DNA of 64,000 bases from Sulfolobaceae archaeon (GTDB taxonomy: Archaea; Thermoproteota; Thermoprotei_A; Sulfolobales; Sulfolobaceae): assembly GCA_026627305.1 (NCBI GenBank), contig JAPNVD010000001.1:27082-91081 (forward strand). The letters are read 5' to 3'. The position numbers were made by a program, and so were the translations under genes. Shown one piece after another: positions 26,587 to 35,136 of the stretch; position 1 is the first letter of the stretch; every line of letters starts with the position of its first letter. The notes under the pieces were generated by a model. That model was not told the origin of the DNA. It saw nothing but the letters and a program-made list of their open reading frames with translations, and searched no databases.

Positions 26587-27531
26587 TCAAAGCTTAACGC
26601 TCATATGGACACCATCATCCATCAAGGCTATACAATAACTCCCTATCCTAGCCAACTCCTTTCCTAGCTCCATGTGAACCCCGCTTAACGAATCCACAAC
26701 TCTATTGATGTTCTTCATCCTTATCCTTATATCCTTTATATATTCTAATCTTTGGGAGAAGAAGACCTCTAGAGCCTCCTTAAACATCGTTACCAGCTCT
26801 GAGCTAATGCTTTGGAGTACTTCAGGCACTTGTAATGAATAACTAGATAAAATCGTTGATGCTGTCCTTATATGAGATATCATCCTCCCCATATCCCTCA
26901 TTGCTATAGCATAGAGGATCAAATCCCTAACTGACTCTATCCTAAAGTTGAACTGCTCCTCCTTTTGTGATAATAGCGCTATCTTTCTTATGAGAGAATT
27001 ATATATCCTGTTCAAATCTTCAGCCCTACTTTTTATATCTATAGCCATATCCCTATTGGGATTTCTTATAACCTTTCCTAAGTCCTCTAGTAGCACTAAG
27101 AGCTTTTGGGAGAAAGACTTCATCTCCTCCACTACATTTGACGATAAGTCGTCGTTTACGCTAAACCTAATGTAATTAAAGCTCTCATCTTCTACCTGTA
27201 GACCAGGTAATGTAAGTTGCAAGCCCCTAAGGTCGTTCTTCACCTCAGGTGGGATAACTGAGTCCGAGTTCACCTCTATTTCAGAGACCCCTTGCATATA
27301 ATATACGCTGATGAGGTATTTCGCAGTATCTATATCGATCTCCTTCAGATCTATCCTCTTTTTATCGTCATAAGCCCTTTGAGGCTTTATCAGGAGCTCG
27401 CCATTCTTCTCTATCACAAATACCTCGCTCTTAGCGTCTAAGCCGTTCCTCCTCACCCAATCTGGAGGTAAAGTGATTATGTAACTTCCACCCTTGATCT
27501 TCTGGATTTTTCTCTTATTCATCTCACTCAT
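26587..27531 (-). CDS. PhoU-like regulator with an AbrB-type DNA-binding domain
   Basis: The 314-residue protein begins with a SpoVT/AbrB swapped-hairpin domain, RKIQKIKGGSYIITLPPDWV followed by RRNGLDAKSEVFVIEKNG. It continues as two PhoU-like three-helix repeats with conserved MAIDIKSRAEDLNRIYNSL and YAIAMRDMGRMISHIRTAST. Archaeal proteins of this design regulate phosphate uptake, sensing by the PhoU part and binding DNA by the AbrB part. No phosphate transporter gene is adjacent. Confidence 0.85.
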   Translation of the reverse strand: MSEMNKRKIQKIKGGSYIITLPPDWVRRNGLDAKSEVFVIEKNGELLIKPQRAYDDKKRIDLKEIDIDTAKYLISVYYMQGVSEIEVNSDSVIPPEVKNDLRGLQLTLPGLQVEDESFNYIRFSVNDDLSSNVVEEMKSFSQKLLVLLEDLGKVIRNPNRDMAIDIKSRAEDLNRIYNSLIRKIALLSQKEEQFNFRIESVRDLILYAIAMRDMGRMISHIRTASTILSSYSLQVPEVLQSISSELVTMFKEALEVFFSQRLEYIKDIRIRMKNINRVVDSLSGVHMELGKELARIGSYCIALMDDGVHMSVKL

Positions 27532-27578
27532 TAAACTTTTACATAATAGATATAGAAAAATTTACCCTACCCTACCCT

Positions 27579-28589
27579 TTAGAATATACCCACCACTAGG
27601 TCATCCTCCTTGACCTGGATATCTTCATCGCCGTTTATCCCTATCTCAGGCATCGCTGGAATCTTTACGTTAAACCTCTTCAAGTTACCTGCAACCCTAG
27701 CAACAGCGTCCCTCCATATCTTCTCCCTTTCCTCTATACTTGGAAGCCCCAGACCAGCACTGTTAGCTATCTCCTCCATCTTCTCGTGAACCTCCTGATA
27801 CCATGGGGGTAACTTCCAGAACTCTTTAGGCGGCTTATAGGTTATTAAAGAGAGGAATACGAATCCCGCCCTTATCTGTTTAGTCACAAAGGCTTTCTTT
27901 TCCTCGTTCATGTTGGCGATGTTATTAGTCAGTATCAAGTGTGTGAACGCATAGTGCCTGGTCTCGTCTAACGTAAGCCTCTTAAAAGCCTCACTAAAGG
28001 TGGGTATTCTACTCTTATCCTTCATCCCGCTGAAAACTGAAGTTGCTGCAACCTCACCCATCATAAAAGAGGTGAAGAGGATATCTAGGGTGTACTTCTT
28101 ATAAGCCTCTAGGTAACCCCTCCAGTACCTGGCACCGTTCCACCAAACCCACTCAACATTTAATATAGCCTTCCTCTCTAGATCGTCCTGGGGTTTAACG
28201 TTAAACGGAAAACCTTTCATAGCCTTATCTATTGCCAAACCACAGAGGATGTTATGTCTGTTCTCGTCATAGGTTATAGTAGTTAATAACGCTCTGACCG
28301 TAACTGGCAACTTCCTCTCTGAAGCTTTAATTAACGCATAGGCGAAAACTGGTGTTGCGTTATCGAAATTCGATAATAAAGCCCACCAATAGGCTATAGC
28401 AAACCTCTGTTTCCTATCTAGACCTGAAAGTATCTCCTCATATTTGCTCCAATCTAGGTCCTCCTCATCCCACTGCTCCTTCTTAGCCCTTCTATACAAC
28501 TTCATAGCCTTCTCATCATCAAAACTCCAGGTTGGTGGATAAACGTTTTCTTCTGGGTATATTGGATCATTAGTATAATCTATATCCAT
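27579..28589 (-). CDS. Ferritin-like di-iron protein of the R2-like superfamily
   Basis: The 336-residue helical protein carries two Glu-x-x-His di-iron motifs, TITYDENRHNILCGLA (near residue 107) and RLTLDETRHYAFTHLI (near 213). Acidic residues between them (GEVAATSVF, NVEWVWWNGARYWRG) could complete the site. It is not a canonical ribonucleotide reductase, since the radical-transfer tyrosine motif is not evident. It may be an oxygenase or oxidase; its neighbourhood with aromatic and acyl-CoA genes favours a catabolic or lipid-modifying role. It has its own promoter space (28,590-28,702), separate from the thioesterase operon. Confidence 0.7.
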   Translation of the reverse strand: MDIDYTNDPIYPEENVYPPTWSFDDEKAMKLYRRAKKEQWDEEDLDWSKYEEILSGLDRKQRFAIAYWWALLSNFDNATPVFAYALIKASERKLPVTVRALLTTITYDENRHNILCGLAIDKAMKGFPFNVKPQDDLERKAILNVEWVWWNGARYWRGYLEAYKKYTLDILFTSFMMGEVAATSVFSGMKDKSRIPTFSEAFKRLTLDETRHYAFTHLILTNNIANMNEEKKAFVTKQIRAGFVFLSLITYKPPKEFWKLPPWYQEVHEKMEEIANSAGLGLPSIEEREKIWRDAVARVAGNLKRFNVKIPAMPEIGINGDEDIQVKEDDLVVGIF

Positions 28590-28702
28590 TTGTTCACCAT
28601 ATATATGTTATTTGTATAGCTTATAAAGATTTCCCTAATTAATATATAAATGAACTAATAAAAAGAAGAAAAATTAATTTCTCACCCTCTTCCTTCCTCC
28701 AC

Positions 28703-29074
28703 CTATTTATTATCTAGATGGTAAGCTAAAGCCGTAACATAAGCAATTATCTTCCCATCCGCGTTCTTCACTATTATCCTATAAAGAGATGTGGTCTTGC
28801 CTGAAACCTCTTCAAATGCCTCAGCTATTATCTTTTCGCCCTCTTTGGCGGGCTTCCTGAAATCAACGCTTACGTGAAGGGCTACTGAATCCCTCGAGTA
28901 GTTGCTGATGTATTCAAACGCTGCATCAGCTATCGCAAATATGAATGAGCCATGAGCTGTACCGTGAAGGTTTAAGAAATCGCTAGATACAACTCCAGAA
29001 ACCCTCACGTAACCTTCTCTAGCCTCCTCCAGCTTTATATTTAAGAGTTTAGAAAAAGGGCTTTCCCTTATCAT
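28703..29074 (-). CDS. Hotdog-fold thioesterase, PaaI type
   Basis: The 123-residue protein has the PaaI-like signature LNLHGTAHGSFIFAIADAAF, with Asp and His residues placed for thioester hydrolysis, followed by ALHVSVDFRKPAKEGEKIIA. It probably releases CoA from stalled acyl-CoA intermediates. Its ATG follows the TGA of the upstream crotonase directly, so it is the last gene of a three-gene operon. Confidence 0.85.
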   Translation of the reverse strand: MIRESPFSKLLNIKLEEAREGYVRVSGVVSSDFLNLHGTAHGSFIFAIADAAFEYISNYSRDSVALHVSVDFRKPAKEGEKIIAEAFEEVSGKTTSLYRIIVKNADGKIIAYVTALAYHLDNK

Positions 29075-29830
29075 TCAAACTCCCTTAAATTTGGGCTCCC
29101 TCTTCTCCCTGAACGATGTTACACCCTCTTTGAAGTCCTCAGTTGTGCCCAAATATCCTTGAATAGAGGCTTCATACTCGAGGAATTTTTCCAAATCCGA
29201 GTAGAGCACGAGATTAGCCTGTCTCTTTCCAGCTAAATACGACTGGAATGGACCTTTAGCTATGGTATTAGCCAACATCTTAGCCTCTTGTAAAGGATCC
29301 TCAACGACTCTCAATAACCCCCACTTTTCAGCCTCTTCAGCGCTGAACTCACCGCCCAATACTGCCATCTCATAAGCCCTCTGATCCTTAGCAAGCTTTA
29401 AGAGGAAATAGGCTACACCTGTATCAGAGGTCAAGCCTAACCGCTGGAACGCCGTCACGAACCTCACATCCTTCTTCGCATACCTGAAGTCGGCAGCCAG
29501 AGCTATTCCAATACATGCCCCCGCTGTAACGCCGTTTATCGCTGCTATGTATATTTTGTTGGAAAACCTCATCTCCTTGATTATTGGCTGGAACGTCTGC
29601 CTTAGATCGCTAGCTACGTCCTCAACTGTTTCACTTACATCAGCACCAACGCAGAAAGCTCTACCTTCCCCAGTTACAATTACAGTCCTAACGTTAGGAT
29701 TTGCGTTTACCTCCTTTAACCTCTGTATTAACTCAAGCCTAGTCTGCAGGTTAAGTGCGTTAAGTTTCTCTGGTCTGCTGATGGTGATTATTGAATACTT
29801 TCCCTCTTCGTTATTCTCAACTCTTATCAT
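29075..29830 (-). CDS. Crotonase-fold enzyme, PaaG-like isomerase candidate
   Basis: The 251-residue protein has the crotonase oxyanion loops GEGRAFCVGADVSE and AAINGVTAGACIGIALAADF. At the second catalytic position it carries FQRLGLTSDTGVAYFLLKL, where hydratases have Glu-x-x-x-G and PaaG-type isomerases have an Asp. This points to an isomerase acting on an epoxy or enoyl acyl-CoA rather than a simple hydratase. It overlaps the upstream crotonase gene by 14 nt and abuts the thioesterase gene. Confidence 0.8.
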   Translation of the reverse strand: MIRVENNEEGKYSIITISRPEKLNALNLQTRLELIQRLKEVNANPNVRTVIVTGEGRAFCVGADVSETVEDVASDLRQTFQPIIKEMRFSNKIYIAAINGVTAGACIGIALAADFRYAKKDVRFVTAFQRLGLTSDTGVAYFLLKLAKDQRAYEMAVLGGEFSAEEAEKWGLLRVVEDPLQEAKMLANTIAKGPFQSYLAGKRQANLVLYSDLEKFLEYEASIQGYLGTTEDFKEGVTSFREKREPKFKGV

Positions 29831-30614
29831 TATCCCACCTGGGTTTCCTCTTCTCTAAGAAGGCTTTCATACCCTCTCTAGCCTCTTCTGTTGTCAAAGT
29901 CAGATAAAAGTTTCTCCTCTCTATATCCAAGCCCTGTTGTAGAGTGGTCTCCCAAGCCTTATTTACAGCTTCTTTGGCTAGCATTAATGATAATAGGGGC
30001 TTTTTAGCTATTTCCTTAGCTAACCTTATAGCCTCAGCCATTAGAGCGCTGTCAGGCACTACCTTATTCACTAGGCCTCTGGCCTCAGCCTCCCTGGCGC
30101 TCATCAGGTTCCCTGTCAATACCAACTCCATAGCCTTGAATTTCCCTATAGCTCTAGTCAGCCTTTGAGTTCCTCCAGCCCCAGGAATAAGACCTAAGTT
30201 TATCTCTGGTTGTCCTAACATAGCTGACTCGGCAGCTATTATTATATCACAAGCCATAGCGAGCTCTAAACCTCCGCCTGCAGCTATTCCATTCACTGCA
30301 GCTATTATAGGCTTCTTAAAACTCCTCAACCTCTCCCACAGGGGTGCATGTCCCTTAGTTATGATATACTCTAGAGGGGTCTCTAGCATTTCCTTTACGT
30401 CAGCCCCTGCTGAAAAAGCCCTCCCATTACCAGTTATTATCACCACCTTTACATCCTTATTGTTCTCGAGCTCATCCAATGCCTTGACCATATCCTCCAC
30501 TAACTGAAAGTTTATTGCGTTTAACTTGTCTGGCCTATTGAGCCTTATAATCCCTATTTTGTCCTCCTTTAATATTTCCACTTTAACTGTACTATACGTA
30601 TATATGGAATTCAC
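29817..30614 (-). CDS. Enoyl-CoA hydratase (crotonase family)
   Basis: The 265-residue protein has both catalytic glutamates of enoyl-CoA hydratases, in AAGGGLELAMACDIIIAAES and AMLGQPEINLGLIPGAGGTQ, and the oxyanion loop GNGRAFSAGADVKEM. It should hydrate trans-2-enoyl-CoA to 3-hydroxyacyl-CoA. The start is GTG 30,614, with an A/T-rich TATA-like sequence about 26 nt upstream on the minus strand, so the transcript is probably leaderless. It is the first gene of the crotonase-crotonase-thioesterase operon. Confidence 0.88.
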   Translation of the reverse strand: MNSIYTYSTVKVEILKEDKIGIIRLNRPDKLNAINFQLVEDMVKALDELENNKDVKVVIITGNGRAFSAGADVKEMLETPLEYIITKGHAPLWERLRSFKKPIIAAVNGIAAGGGLELAMACDIIIAAESAMLGQPEINLGLIPGAGGTQRLTRAIGKFKAMELVLTGNLMSAREAEARGLVNKVVPDSALMAEAIRLAKEIAKKPLLSLMLAKEAVNKAWETTLQQGLDIERRNFYLTLTTEEAREGMKAFLEKRKPRWDNDKS

Positions 30615-30729
30615 CCTGGTATAATAGCAGATTAAAGTTTATATTTTTTAATCATTATCATTTAATATCTTTTAAAAACATATTTGATGATATTAAAGCT
30701 TATATATTTTAAGTTCTTTAAGTAAATTA
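30615..30729. promoter_or_regulatory. Divergent promoter of the acyl-CoA gene cluster
   Basis: This 115-bp AT-rich gap serves both operons. On the plus strand TATATATTTTA (about 30,701-30,711) lies near -26 of the thiolase ATG at 30,730. On the minus strand AAAAATATAAAC (about 30,634-30,646) lies near -26 of GTG 30,614. The closeness of the two suggests shared control, as by an acyl-CoA-responsive repressor, but I see no clear palindrome. Confidence 0.5.
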
Positions 30730-31893
30730 ATGGGCAGAAAAGTAGGAATTATCGGCGTAGGTAATTCCAGGTTCGGGAAAAGGGATGACGTATCGGTTCA
30801 GGAGCTAGCATGGGAGTCCATAAAGGAGGCTTTCGAGGACAGCGGGATAACACAAAAAGACATAGACTTCGTCGTAGTTGGGAGCACTGCATATAGAGGA
30901 GTTGAACTATATCCAGCACCAATCGTTGCTGAGTATTCAGGACTAACCGGTAAGGTCCCCATGAGGGTTGAAGCCATGTGTGCCACAGGTTTGGCTGCAG
31001 CACTAACGGCTTATACGGCAGTAGCATCAGGCCTTGCTGATATAGCCATGGCTGTTGGAGTTGATAAGATGACTGAGGTAGACACTGCAACTTCTCTAGC
31101 TATAGGAGGGAGGGGAGGAAACTACCAATGGGAGTACCACTTTTATGGAACGACATTCCCGACATACTATGCATTTTATGCTACAAGGCACATGGCAGTC
31201 TATGGCACAACCGAAGAGCAGATGGCTCTAGTTGCAGTTAAAGCACACAAGTATGCCTCTCAGAACCCCAAAGCCCATTTCCAGAAGCCAATAACCGTTG
31301 AGGACGTGTTAAAGTCGAGGGTGATATCATGGCCTATAAAGCTCTTAGATTCATGCCCAATAAGCGATGGTTCTGCAACTGTGATATTCGCCTCTGAGGA
31401 AAAGATAAAGGAGTTGAAGATAGATACGCCTGTATGGATAAGCGGTATAGGTTACGCTAATGATTATGCTTATATAGCTAAGAGGGGTGAATGGACTGGC
31501 TTTAGGGCAACCCAGTTAGCAGCTAGACAGGCCTACGAGATGGCTAAGGTGGGGCCTAACGATATTGAAGTGGCAACTGTCCACGACGCCTTTACAATAG
31601 CTGAGATAATGGGTTATGAGGATTTAGGATTTGTGGAGAAGGGTAAGGGTGGTAAATTCATAGAGGAGGGGCAGAGCGAGAAGGGTGGAAAAGTAGGGGT
31701 TAACTTGTTTGGTGGGTTAAAGGCTAAAGGACATCCGTTAGGAGCTACTGGTCTATCGATGATTTATGAGATAACAAAGCAGTTGAGGGAGGAGGCTGGC
31801 AATCTACAGCAACCCCTAAAGAACTATATTGGGTTGGTTCACAATGTAGGGGGTACAGGACATTTCGCCTATGTAATGATTTTGAGGAGGTGA
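30730..31893 (+). CDS. Thiolase-family protein (SCP2/thiolase-like, partner of DUF35)
   Basis: The 387-residue protein has the nucleophilic Cys in RVEAMCATGLAAALTAYTAV and the His motif NLFGGLKAKGHPLGATGLSM. At the C-terminus, true thiolases have a second Cys in C-x-G-x-G; here the motif is VGGTGHFAYVMILRR, so that acid/base Cys is missing, as in SCP2-type thiolases. In archaea such enzymes work with a DUF35 zinc-ribbon partner, and that partner gene follows after 1 nt. It would cleave or form a 3-oxoacyl-CoA. Confidence 0.85.
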   Translation: MGRKVGIIGVGNSRFGKRDDVSVQELAWESIKEAFEDSGITQKDIDFVVVGSTAYRGVELYPAPIVAEYSGLTGKVPMRVEAMCATGLAAALTAYTAVASGLADIAMAVGVDKMTEVDTATSLAIGGRGGNYQWEYHFYGTTFPTYYAFYATRHMAVYGTTEEQMALVAVKAHKYASQNPKAHFQKPITVEDVLKSRVISWPIKLLDSCPISDGSATVIFASEEKIKELKIDTPVWISGIGYANDYAYIAKRGEWTGFRATQLAARQAYEMAKVGPNDIEVATVHDAFTIAEIMGYEDLGFVEKGKGGKFIEEGQSEKGGKVGVNLFGGLKAKGHPLGATGLSMIYEITKQLREEAGNLQQPLKNYIGLVHNVGGTGHFAYVMILRR

Positions 31894-31894
31894 A

Positions 31895-32284
31895 ATGATG
31901 CAAATAGATGCAATCCCTCTAGAACTTAAATATAGGATAAAATACCCAGACGAGTTTATACAGGCCTTAAAGAAGGGTGAAATACTTGCCACCAAGTGCA
32001 AGAACTGTGGTGCTGTTTACTTTCCACCCCAAAGGGATTGCACTAATTGTGGTAAGAGCGACATGGAGTGGATAAAGCTCGATAACGAGGGAGAGATAAT
32101 GACCTACAGTATTGTGGTTCAAAAGCCCCAAGGCTTTGAGGATAAGGGAAACTACGTAATTGGAATTGTGAAGACTAAGGATAACAACTTCTTAATGGCT
32201 TGGATAATTGGAGAGCCTAAAGTTGGTGCCAAAGTTAGGTTGACCACAGATGGCTATAGGTTAATTGGAGAGGTGATTGGGTAG
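31895..32284 (+). CDS. DUF35 protein: zinc ribbon plus OB-fold acyl-CoA binding subunit
   Basis: The 129-residue protein has a four-Cys zinc ribbon, TKCKNCGAVYFPPQRDCTNC (near residues 32-51), and a C-terminal OB-fold (GEIMTYSIVVQKPQGFEDKG, FLMAWIIGEPKVGAKVRLTT). DUF35 proteins bridge archaeal thiolases and channel acyl-CoA between active sites. The gene sits 1 nt after the thiolase stop and directly before the ligase start, so all three are co-transcribed. Confidence 0.88.
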   Translation: MMQIDAIPLELKYRIKYPDEFIQALKKGEILATKCKNCGAVYFPPQRDCTNCGKSDMEWIKLDNEGEIMTYSIVVQKPQGFEDKGNYVIGIVKTKDNNFLMAWIIGEPKVGAKVRLTTDGYRLIGEVIG

Positions 32285-33583
32285 ATGAGAGATTACGACG
32301 AGGTAAACCCTAGGGCTCTAAGCAAAGATGAAATCGAAGACATACAGACCTTTAGGCTGAAGAGGTTGATAAAGAGGGTATATGAAAACTCGAGGTTCTA
32401 CCATAGGCTCTTTAAGGAAAAGGGCTTAACCCCAGATGATATAAGGAGTGTAGAAGACCTAGTCAAAGTCCCATTTACTACAAAGGATGACTTGAGGAAA
32501 TATGCTTATCCCTACGGTGGTGATTTCTTAGCTGTACCCTTTGAAGACCTAGTTGGATGGCACATGACTTCAGGGACCACTGGAATCCCAACAGTAAACG
32601 CTTATACGTGGAATGATATCCAGACGTGGACAAACCTTGTTGCCAGATCTTTAATTGCTGCTGGGGTAACGAAAAATGACATAGTTATGAACATCTATGG
32701 TTATGGGCTCTTCACTGGAGGTCTAGGTTTACACCAGGGGATACAGAGGATAGGAGCTAAGGTAATACCATGGGGTACTGGTAGGACTGAGGCTTTAGCT
32801 AGGGCTTTGAAAGACTATAAGGCTACTGTTATCACAGGGACTCCTTCTTACGAGCTATTGGTTGCTGAGACCATAAGGAATTTGGGTATTGACCCTGAAA
32901 AGGATCTAGCTCTTAGGCTAGCGATACCTGGAGCTGAGGCTATGACTAAAGAGATGTTAGAGAGGATAGAAGATGAGCTCTATTTGAAGAAGAGAGGTGG
33001 AGGAGCATTCGAGATCTATGGCTCAACAGAGGGTCTTGGACCTGGGGTTGCACAGGAGTGTCCAAACGATAAGCACGAATGGATGCACATTTGGACTGAC
33101 CACTACCTTGTGGAGATCATTGACCCAGAAACTGGTGAAAGAGTGTCTGAGGGTGAAGATGGTGAACTAGTGATAACAACCCTCACTAAAGAGGCTATGC
33201 CGTTGATCAGGTATAGGACTAGGGATGTGACAAATATGATTGAGAGCGATGATGATATACCCTTCCCAAAAATACACATGTTGAAGGGCAGGATAGATGA
33301 TGTAATATTCTATAAGGGCGTAAAGCTCTTCCCAACCGCTATAAACCAGGTGATGATGAACCATAGTGAGATCTATGAATACCAGGTCATAGTTGATAAG
33401 ACAAGTAGGGATCATAAGCTCATAATTAGGGTAGAGGTTGACAACCCATCTGATAAACTCAGAGAAAAGCTGATTGAAGAGATTAGGGCTGTTGCCTTCG
33501 TTACTCCTGAAATAGAGTTCGTGAATAGAGGAGAACTGCCGAGATTTGAAGGGAAGTCGAGAAGGGTGATAATTAAGGAGTGA
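32285..33583 (+). CDS. Phenylacetate-CoA ligase-like AMP-forming enzyme
   Basis: The 432-residue protein has the AMP-binding P-loop HMTSGTTGIPTVNAYTW, the motif GAFEIYGSTEGLGPG, and MPLIRYRTRDVTNMIESDDD at the hinge, all typical of the short PaaK branch of adenylate-forming enzymes. It activates phenylacetate or a related aryl acid to its CoA ester with ATP. With the thiolase, DUF35 and the divergent crotonases and thioesterase it outlines an acyl-CoA degradation pathway. No multicomponent epoxidase (PaaABCDE) gene is present. Confidence 0.88.
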   Translation: MRDYDEVNPRALSKDEIEDIQTFRLKRLIKRVYENSRFYHRLFKEKGLTPDDIRSVEDLVKVPFTTKDDLRKYAYPYGGDFLAVPFEDLVGWHMTSGTTGIPTVNAYTWNDIQTWTNLVARSLIAAGVTKNDIVMNIYGYGLFTGGLGLHQGIQRIGAKVIPWGTGRTEALARALKDYKATVITGTPSYELLVAETIRNLGIDPEKDLALRLAIPGAEAMTKEMLERIEDELYLKKRGGGAFEIYGSTEGLGPGVAQECPNDKHEWMHIWTDHYLVEIIDPETGERVSEGEDGELVITTLTKEAMPLIRYRTRDVTNMIESDDDIPFPKIHMLKGRIDDVIFYKGVKLFPTAINQVMMNHSEIYEYQVIVDKTSRDHKLIIRVEVDNPSDKLREKLIEEIRAVAFVTPEIEFVNRGELPRFEGKSRRVIIKE

Positions 33584-34010
33584 AATTTAAGAAAGAAGTG
33601 AGTGATTGTTTTAAACGCTTTTAAGGCTACCTAAGGAAGTTTATACCTGAATACGGCTCTTACATTATCGCTTACAGCTTTTATCATCGACCAATCCAAA
33701 TTCCTTTTTAACAAGTTCTCCAGATTCCGGTGCTATGTACAAGAATCCATTGGCCTACCCTTAAGGCTGATCAATTCTACTCTAAGCCCAAATAGGTTTC
33801 CTGCAGATATCCTCTTCTAGCTTATGTTGAACAGTACTTCCCTCACTGTTGATATTTGCAGTCAATCCCTAAAGTTCTTTACAATCCCTTTTTCTATCTC
33901 TTAGCCTTATACTCCTCTTTTATGAGACTATTAAGCTAACTTTCGTGAAATACATCATGACCCTTAACATTTAGGTTATCAACTTTTATACCTTGCTACT
34001 AATATAATAA
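33584..34010. other. Spacer with decayed sequence
   Basis: No intact gene. The minus strand gives short interrupted coding-like pieces (for example RNLDWSMIKAVSDNVRAVFR near 33,650-33,730) that suggest a decayed gene. CTTTTATA at 33,983-33,990 is placed as the TATA box for the DUF488 gene. Confidence 0.4.
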
Positions 34011-34373
34011 GTGATGATAAAGGTAAAGAGAGTTTACGATAAACAAGAAAAAGATGATGGCATAAGGATACTTGTGGATAGGCTATGGCCTAGAGGGGTT
34101 AAGAAAAATCAAATAGATGTTTGGCTTAAGGATATAGCGCCTTCAGACGAGCTAAGGAAATGGTTCAATCACGATCCTAATAAATGGGAGGAGTTTAAAG
34201 AGAGGTACTTTAAAGAGTTGGATAATAACCCTAAAGTGAAGGTCTTATTGGAGTTGATATCGAAGGCAGAAAACGTAACGCTTCTCTACTCAACTAAATC
34301 TCCTTATAACAACGGTGTAGCTTTAAAGGAGTATCTAGAAAAACTTATTAGAAAAAGTGAGGCAAAGGTATAA
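34011..34373 (+). CDS. DUF488 family protein
   Basis: The 120-residue protein carries the family core [20 protein letters not shown], the [20 protein letters not shown] helix and [23 protein letters not shown]488/YeaO proteins are small cytoplasmic proteins of unknown activity with a possible nucleic-acid or sulfur-related role. Start is GTG 34,011 or the adjoining ATG 34,014; both fit the TATA box. It is followed after 2 nt by an HTH regulator gene. Confidence 0.85.
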   Translation: MMIKVKRVYDKQEKDDGIRILVDRLWPRGVKKNQIDVWLKDIAPSDELRKWFNHDPNKWEEFKERYFKELDNNPKVKVLLELISKAENVTLLYSTKSPYNNGVALKEYLEKLIRKSEAKV

Positions 34374-34375
34374 AT

Positions 34376-34984
34376 GTGAAACAACCGATAGAGGCAACAG
34401 TGCTAATAGAGAACCACCCTTGCTTAGTTATGGAGACCTTCCAGAAATTAAATATTAACGCCCATGTGGAGAACGTAAAGTTAAGGGATGATGTTACAGA
34501 TCACGTAGCTGTCCTCAACACTAAAGATGATAAGGTTGTTGAGGAGGTAAGAAAGGCTTCTCTAAGAGTCTTGAGGATTTCGGATAACAAGATATGGATT
34601 AGGACTCAGGGATGTGCAGTATGTAAGCTCCTCTATCATAATGATGCAATAGTGGAAAAGATTAAGGTTGTAGGGGAGAAGAGCATCATCTACACCCTTA
34701 TGCTACCTAATATGAGCTCATTAAAGACCTTTTTGGAGGAGTTAAATAATGTCGGTGTAAAGGCTACTGTAATTAACGTTAATGAAATAGGTGAGGAGGA
34801 GTTGACTGATAGGCAGATGGAGATATTGAAGCTAGCGTATAAGTTAGGCTATTTTGATGTAGATAGAAAGATCTCATTAAAGGATCTGGCTGATAAGTTG
34901 GGGGTAAGTGCACCGACTCTGGAGGAGATATTGAGGAGGGCGTTGAAAAAGGCTGTAAAGTACTATTTAGATAAGAAAAGTTAG
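34376..34984 (+). CDS. HTH_10 (bacterio-opsin-activator type) transcriptional regulator
   Basis: The 202-residue protein ends with a helix-turn-helix of the archaeal Bat/HTH_10 type, LTDRQMEILKLAYKLGYFDV followed by LADKLGVSAPTLEEILRRAL. The N-terminal part has two short ACT-like or ferredoxin-like halves with a pair of Cys (WIRTQGCAVCKLLYHND) that could bind metal or sense redox state. It starts at GTG 34,376, two bases after the DUF488 stop, so the two genes form an operon. Confidence 0.8.
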   Translation: MKQPIEATVLIENHPCLVMETFQKLNINAHVENVKLRDDVTDHVAVLNTKDDKVVEEVRKASLRVLRISDNKIWIRTQGCAVCKLLYHNDAIVEKIKVVGEKSIIYTLMLPNMSSLKTFLEELNNVGVKATVINVNEIGEEELTDRQMEILKLAYKLGYFDVDRKISLKDLADKLGVSAPTLEEILRRALKKAVKYYLDKKS

Positions 34985-35136
34985 CGGTGTTAGTAGGTAG
35001 GATAATAACTTCCTAGCTAGCAAGCAAGATTTCTCCTTCAGCCAGACTTTCAGTGGGTTATTTAATATAACTGCTGTATATATTTCTCTGTTTGATATCG
35101 AAAAACTTTTTATGCAATTTGTGATAAATCGTATTT

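Noticed and set aside
34376..34984. HTH protein considered as a CARF-type CRISPR regulator (Csa3)
   Set aside because: The C-terminus is of the HTH_10 type and the N-terminus lacks CARF motifs; it is coupled to DUF488, not to cas genes.
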